In this document: piece by piece, positions 4,849-7,439 of the stretch
Position numbering within the stretch: the first letter of the stretch is position 1
Layout: each line of letters begins with the position of its first letter
NCBI GenBank assembly: GCA_012841845.1
Contig: DUTZ01000570.1
Location: 1-7,439, forward strand
Length of the DNA: 7,439 bases
Source: Actinomycetales bacterium
Lineage (GTDB): Bacteria > Actinomycetota > Actinomycetes > Mycobacteriales > Mycobacteriaceae
Reading direction: 5' to 3'
The notes under the pieces: model-generated
What the model saw: only the letters and a program-made list of their open reading frames with translations
Database searches by the model: none
Told to the model about the DNA's origin: nothing
Position numbers and translations under genes: made by a program

Positions 4849-5565
4849 ATGAGCAAACGACGTGATCGTGCCGAAGAGAAGCGTGCCCTGAAGGACGCCG
4901 AGAAGGACCTCAAGGCGGCCAGGAAGACCGCCCGCAAGGCCATCGACCTCAAGGATCCGCGCCTCCTCGGGGAGGCCGCCGTCGCCGCCACCCGCGGCCC
5001 CGTGGGGCTGGCGATGTTCGGGGCCAACCGTGGCCTCAAGGTGGTGCGCGAGCGCCGCGCCGAGCAGGCCGAGGTGCTGGACGGCCTGGCCTCCGACGCG
5101 CGCAAGCACGCCGAGGCGCTCAAGGAGCACACCTCGCTCGTGTCGGCGCCGCCGCAGAAGCGCCGCGGCGTCCTGCACCGGTTCGCCCCGCTGTGGATCG
5201 TGGGCCTCGCGGGCGGCGCGGCCGTCGCCGGCGCGACCGCCTACTTCCTGCGCGACCAGAGCACCCCGGCCCCGGCCCCCGCGCCGAAGCCCACCCCGGC
5301 GCCGCCGACCCCGCCCGCCCAGTCCGACGTCCCCGGGACCGACTCCGACGCCTCGGGCGAGGACCTCGCCGTCGACACCCCGGACCCCGAGGGCCCCCGC
5401 GACCAGAAGGCGGACACCACCCCGGCGGCCACCTCCGCCGACAACGCCCCCGCGGCCGGCGACGCCACCCCGGGTGCCGCGGCCGGGATCGCGCCCCAGC
5501 CCGCCGACCAGGAGGACCTGGCGCGGGCCGACGACGAGGGCCTCACCACCGACGACGACAAGTGA
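4849..5565 (+). CDS. cwsA: CwsA-like cell wall synthesis / polarity membrane protein with long acidic tail
   Basis: The 238-residue protein has a Lys/Arg-rich, probably coiled N-terminus (1-35). A segment at about 43-105 contains TRGPVGLAMFGANRGLKVVRERR and an Ala/Glu-rich helix. A basic patch (KRRGVLHR) precedes one membrane helix (about 113-134), and a 100-residue Pro/Ala/Asp-rich tail ends in TTDDDK. The pattern GPV...GL..VR.RR, helix, basic patch, single membrane span and Pro-rich tail resembles mycobacterial CwsA (Rv0008c), and the gene is divergent from ppiA exactly as there. CwsA interacts with CrgA and Wag31 and helps polar growth and division. The basic side predicts N-in, C-out topology. 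The tail is far longer than the short Pro-rich end I recall for M. tuberculosis CwsA. GGAAG at 4835-4839, nine bases before the ATG, is a modest ribosome site. The assignment rests on synteny and weak similarity. Confidence 0.7.
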   Translation: MSKRRDRAEEKRALKDAEKDLKAARKTARKAIDLKDPRLLGEAAVAATRGPVGLAMFGANRGLKVVRERRAEQAEVLDGLASDARKHAEALKEHTSLVSAPPQKRRGVLHRFAPLWIVGLAGGAAVAGATAYFLRDQSTPAPAPAPKPTPAPPTPPAQSDVPGTDSDASGEDLAVDTPDPEGPRDQKADTTPAATSADNAPAAGDATPGAAAGIAPQPADQEDLARADDEGLTTDDDK

Positions 5566-6038
5566 CCGCCGGCGACGACCCCCTGCGGATCGTCGCCGCG
5601 CCGCTGACCGGGCTCGGCCCGCTGGACGTCCACGCGCTGTACAAGCTGCGCGTGGACGTCTTCGTCGCCGAGCAGGACTGCCCGTACGCGGAGATCGACG
5701 ACGTCGACGCCGACCCCGGCACGATGCACCTGCTGGCCTGGGCGCCCGGGCCGGACGGCGAGGAGCTCGCCGCGACCCTCCGGGTGTTCGGCTCGGACGT
5801 GCACGGCGGCGTCATGCACCTCGGGCGCGTGTGCACGCACCCGGACCGGCGCGGGAACGGCATCGCGGCGCGGCTCGTCCGGCGCGGCCTCGCGCTGTGC
5901 GGCGACCGGCCGGTGGAGATCGGCGCCCAGTCGTACCTCGAGCGGTGGTACGAGCAGTTCGGCTTCGTGCGCTGCGGCGAGGAGTACCTCGACGAGAGGA
6001 TCCCCCACGTGCCCATGCGCCGCGATCCGGCCTCCTAG
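5562..6038 (+). CDS. GNAT family N-acetyltransferase, ElaA type
   Basis: This is a 158-residue single-domain acetyltransferase. ElaA-family hallmarks are visible: LYKLRVDVFVAEQDCPYAEID (26-46), HLLAW (56-60), the acetyl-CoA loop CTHPDRRGNGIAARLV (91-106), and the C-terminal pattern GAQSYLERWYEQFGFVRCGEEYLDERIPHVPM (121-152). Members transfer acetyl from acetyl-CoA to an amine; the substrate of this subfamily is not established. The GTG start shares four bases (GTGA) with the stop of the upstream cwsA-like gene, and no separate ribosome site is visible, so translation is probably coupled and the two are co-transcribed. Only this start gives the usual short N-terminus before the LRV.VFV.EQ motif. 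Confidence 0.9.
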   Translation: MTAGDDPLRIVAAPLTGLGPLDVHALYKLRVDVFVAEQDCPYAEIDDVDADPGTMHLLAWAPGPDGEELAATLRVFGSDVHGGVMHLGRVCTHPDRRGNGIAARLVRRGLALCGDRPVEIGAQSYLERWYEQFGFVRCGEEYLDERIPHVPMRRDPAS

Positions 6039-6055
6039 GATGAGACCAGGCTCAT
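6036..6055 (+). promoter_or_regulatory. Possible promoter and operator upstream of trpB2
   Basis: TAGGAT (6036-6041) fits the TANNNT -10 pattern and overlaps the acetyltransferase stop codon. It overlaps an inverted repeat, ATGAG-N6-CTCAT (6040-6055). Transcription starting near 6048 would fall within the repeat and leave a 35-base leader containing the trpB2 ribosome site. No clear -35 hexamer is visible, so readthrough from cwsA-GNAT is equally possible. Confidence 0.3.
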
Positions 6056-6082
6056 ACCCCCTGTGAAGCGCGAGGAACCCTC

Positions 6083-7390
6083 ATGACGTCTGATCTGGTC
6101 AAGGCCCTGCTCCCCGAGAGCGAGATGCCGACCCACTGGTACAACATCCAGGCCGACCTGCCCGAGCCGATGGCGCCGCACCTGCACCCCGGGACCAAGG
6201 AGCCCCTCGGGCCGTCGGACCTCGCGCCGCTGTTCCCCATGGCGCTCATCGAGCAGGAGGTCACGCCCGAGCGCTTCGTGGAGATCCCCGAGCCGGTGCG
6301 CGAGATCTACCGGCTGTGGCGGCCGTCGCCGCTCATCCGCGCCCGCCGCCTCGAGAAGGCGCTGGGTACCTCGGCGCGGATCTACTACAAGTACGAGGGC
6401 ACCTCGCCGGTCGGCTCGCACAAGCCCAACACCGCCGTCGCGCAGGCGTACTACAACGCCGCCGAGGGGATCACCAAGCTCACCACCGAGACCGGCGCCG
6501 GCCAGTGGGGCGCCTCGCTCGCCTTTGCCGGCCAGGCGTTCGGGATCGACGTCGAGGTGTGGCAGGTCAAGGCCTCCTTCGAGTCCAAGCCGTACCGCCG
6601 GATGCTCATGGAGACCTTCGGCGCGACCGTGCACCCCTCGCCGTCGGACCTCACCGAGTCGGGCCGCGCGTTCCTCGCCAAGGACCCCGACACCCCGGGC
6701 TCGCTGGGGATGGCCGTGTCCGAGGCCGTCGAGGTGGCCGCGGGTGACGGCGAGGCGCGCTATTCGCTGGGCTCCGTGCTCAACCACGTGTGCCTGCACC
6801 AGACGATCATCGGCGAGGAGACCCTCAAGCAGCTCGCGATGTTCGACGAGGGCGCCCCCGAGTTCCTCTTCGGCTGCGCCGGCGGCGGTTCCAACCTCGC
6901 CGGCCTGGCGTTCCCGTTCGTCCGTGAGAACCTGGGCGGCGGGTCGACGAGGATCGTCGCCGTCGAGCCCGAGGCGTGCCCGTCGCTGACCCGCGGTGAG
7001 TTCCGCTACGACCACGGCGACGTCGCCGGCCTCACGCCGCTGATGAAGATGTACACGCTCGGCCAGGACTTCGTCCCGGACCCCATCCACGCCGGCGGCC
7101 TGCGCTACCACGGCATGGCGCCGCTGGTCAGCCACGTCAAGCACCTCGGCCTGCTCGACTCGATCGCGGTGGAGCAGAACGCGGCGTTCGCGGCCGGCGT
7201 GGAGTTCGCCAAGGCCGAGGGCGTCGTCCCCGCGCCCGAGTCCACCCACGCGCTCGCCGGCGCCTTCGCCGAGGCCCGCAAGCACACGGGCGAGGCGGGC
7301 TCCGGGCCGGCCATCGTCATCGGCCTGTCCGGCCACGGCTTCCTCGACCTGCCGGCCTACGAGGCCTACGTCCGCGGCGACCTCGCCTGA
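6083..7390 (+). CDS. trpB2: TrpB2-type tryptophan synthase beta chain-like PLP enzyme
   Basis: The 435-residue fold-type II PLP enzyme belongs to the TrpB2 branch rather than TrpB1. It has the longer N-terminus ([13 protein letters not shown], then [19 protein letters not shown]), [12 protein letters not shown] and [19 protein letters not shown]114 in HKPNTA is the Schiff-base lysine, E136 in TETGAGQWG the catalytic acid, and GCAGGGSN (264-271) the phosphate loop. TrpB enzymes join L-serine and indole to give tryptophan; TrpB2 orphans without a TrpA partner are thought to salvage free indole or use related substrates. No trpA, trpC or trpE is visible nearby. GAGGAA at 6072-6077, five bases before the ATG, is a good ribosome site. 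It follows the acetyltransferase gene by 44 bases. The physiological reaction is uncertain. Confidence 0.93.
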   Translation: MTSDLVKALLPESEMPTHWYNIQADLPEPMAPHLHPGTKEPLGPSDLAPLFPMALIEQEVTPERFVEIPEPVREIYRLWRPSPLIRARRLEKALGTSARIYYKYEGTSPVGSHKPNTAVAQAYYNAAEGITKLTTETGAGQWGASLAFAGQAFGIDVEVWQVKASFESKPYRRMLMETFGATVHPSPSDLTESGRAFLAKDPDTPGSLGMAVSEAVEVAAGDGEARYSLGSVLNHVCLHQTIIGEETLKQLAMFDEGAPEFLFGCAGGGSNLAGLAFPFVRENLGGGSTRIVAVEPEACPSLTRGEFRYDHGDVAGLTPLMKMYTLGQDFVPDPIHAGGLRYHGMAPLVSHVKHLGLLDSIAVEQNAAFAAGVEFAKAEGVVPAPESTHALAGAFAEARKHTGEAGSGPAIVIGLSGHGFLDLPAYEAYVRGDLA

Positions 7391-7411
7391 GACCCCGCCT
7401 CCCCGGGGGTC
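7391..7411. terminator. Short hairpin directly after trpB2
   Basis: GACCCC (7391-7396) pairs with GGGGTC (7406-7411) around a 9-base loop, starting at the base after the trpB2 stop. The stem is only 6 bp and lacks a T run, so it is a weak terminator candidate that could act in both directions. Confidence 0.3.
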
Positions 7412-7439
7412 ATGCCGAGCCGGTCGGCAGCGGCACCCC
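7410..7439 (-). CDS. Possible 3' end of a convergent gene (very short fragment)
   Basis: On the minus strand the last bases of the window read GVPLPTGSA followed by TGA (7412-7410), in a frame open to the window edge. A convergent gene ending 20 bases after trpB2 would be typical spacing, but nine residues cannot be identified and chance is a real alternative. Confidence 0.2.
   Translation of the reverse strand, partial: GVPLPTGSA

Noticed and set aside
3608..4852. Long open frame on the plus strand (414 residues) over the rhomboid and ppiA genes
   Set aside because: It is antisense to two well-recognised genes, has Arg/Ala/Gly-biased composition typical of shadow frames in high-GC DNA, and matches no family.

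Overview
The window is high-GC actinobacterial chromosome. Its gene content and order match the conserved block near the replication origin of Mycobacteriales (Corynebacterium, Dietzia, Gordonia, Rhodococcus, Mycobacterium). In M. tuberculosis numbering the genes correspond to pknB (Rv0014c), trpG (Rv0013), crgA (Rv0011c), a PH-domain membrane protein (Rv0010c), ppiA (Rv0009) and cwsA (Rv0008c), with relative orientations preserved. These assignments come from remembered family sequences, not from a search. The genus cannot be fixed from this window; a Dietzia- or Gordonia-like organism is a guess.

Layout from left to right. The 3' part of pknB (+) covers the juxtamembrane region, one membrane helix and four PASTA domains. 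It converges on trpG (-). trpG and crgA (+) are divergent, and their intergenic region holds a perfect 10-bp direct repeat plus a probable leaderless trpG promoter. crgA ends at a strong hairpin. A 475-bp gap packed with DnaA-box-like TCCACA/TGTGGA motifs precedes the PH-domain gene (+). A 336-bp gap follows, with a pyrimidine-rich tract, four GTTnTGCAnAAC-type motifs in mirror arrangement and a 40-bp tandem duplication. Next come a rhomboid protease (-) and ppiA (-), separated by a strong hairpin. A cwsA-like gene (+) diverges from ppiA, overlaps an ElaA-type GNAT acetyltransferase gene (+), and is followed by an orphan TrpB2-type PLP enzyme (+).

Functional reading. PknB (wall-fragment-sensing kinase), CrgA (divisome membrane protein) and CwsA (a partner of CrgA and Wag31 in mycobacteria) form a cell-growth and division neighbourhood. 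TrpG/PabA supplies ammonia for anthranilate or aminodeoxychorismate, and TrpB2 may make tryptophan from indole. The rhomboid, PpiA, PH protein and GNAT have no established link to these processes.

The most unusual content is non-coding. Twelve TCCACA/TGTGGA hexamers lie in 401 bp upstream of the PH gene, including two good DnaA boxes and three diverged 36-bp repeat units. Four further TTWTGCACA-like motifs lie just downstream of the same gene. The PH gene is therefore bracketed by two candidate DnaA-binding or other regulator-binding arrays. Whether this is a DnaA titration or regulatory site, an accessory origin element or another protein's operator cannot be decided from sequence alone.
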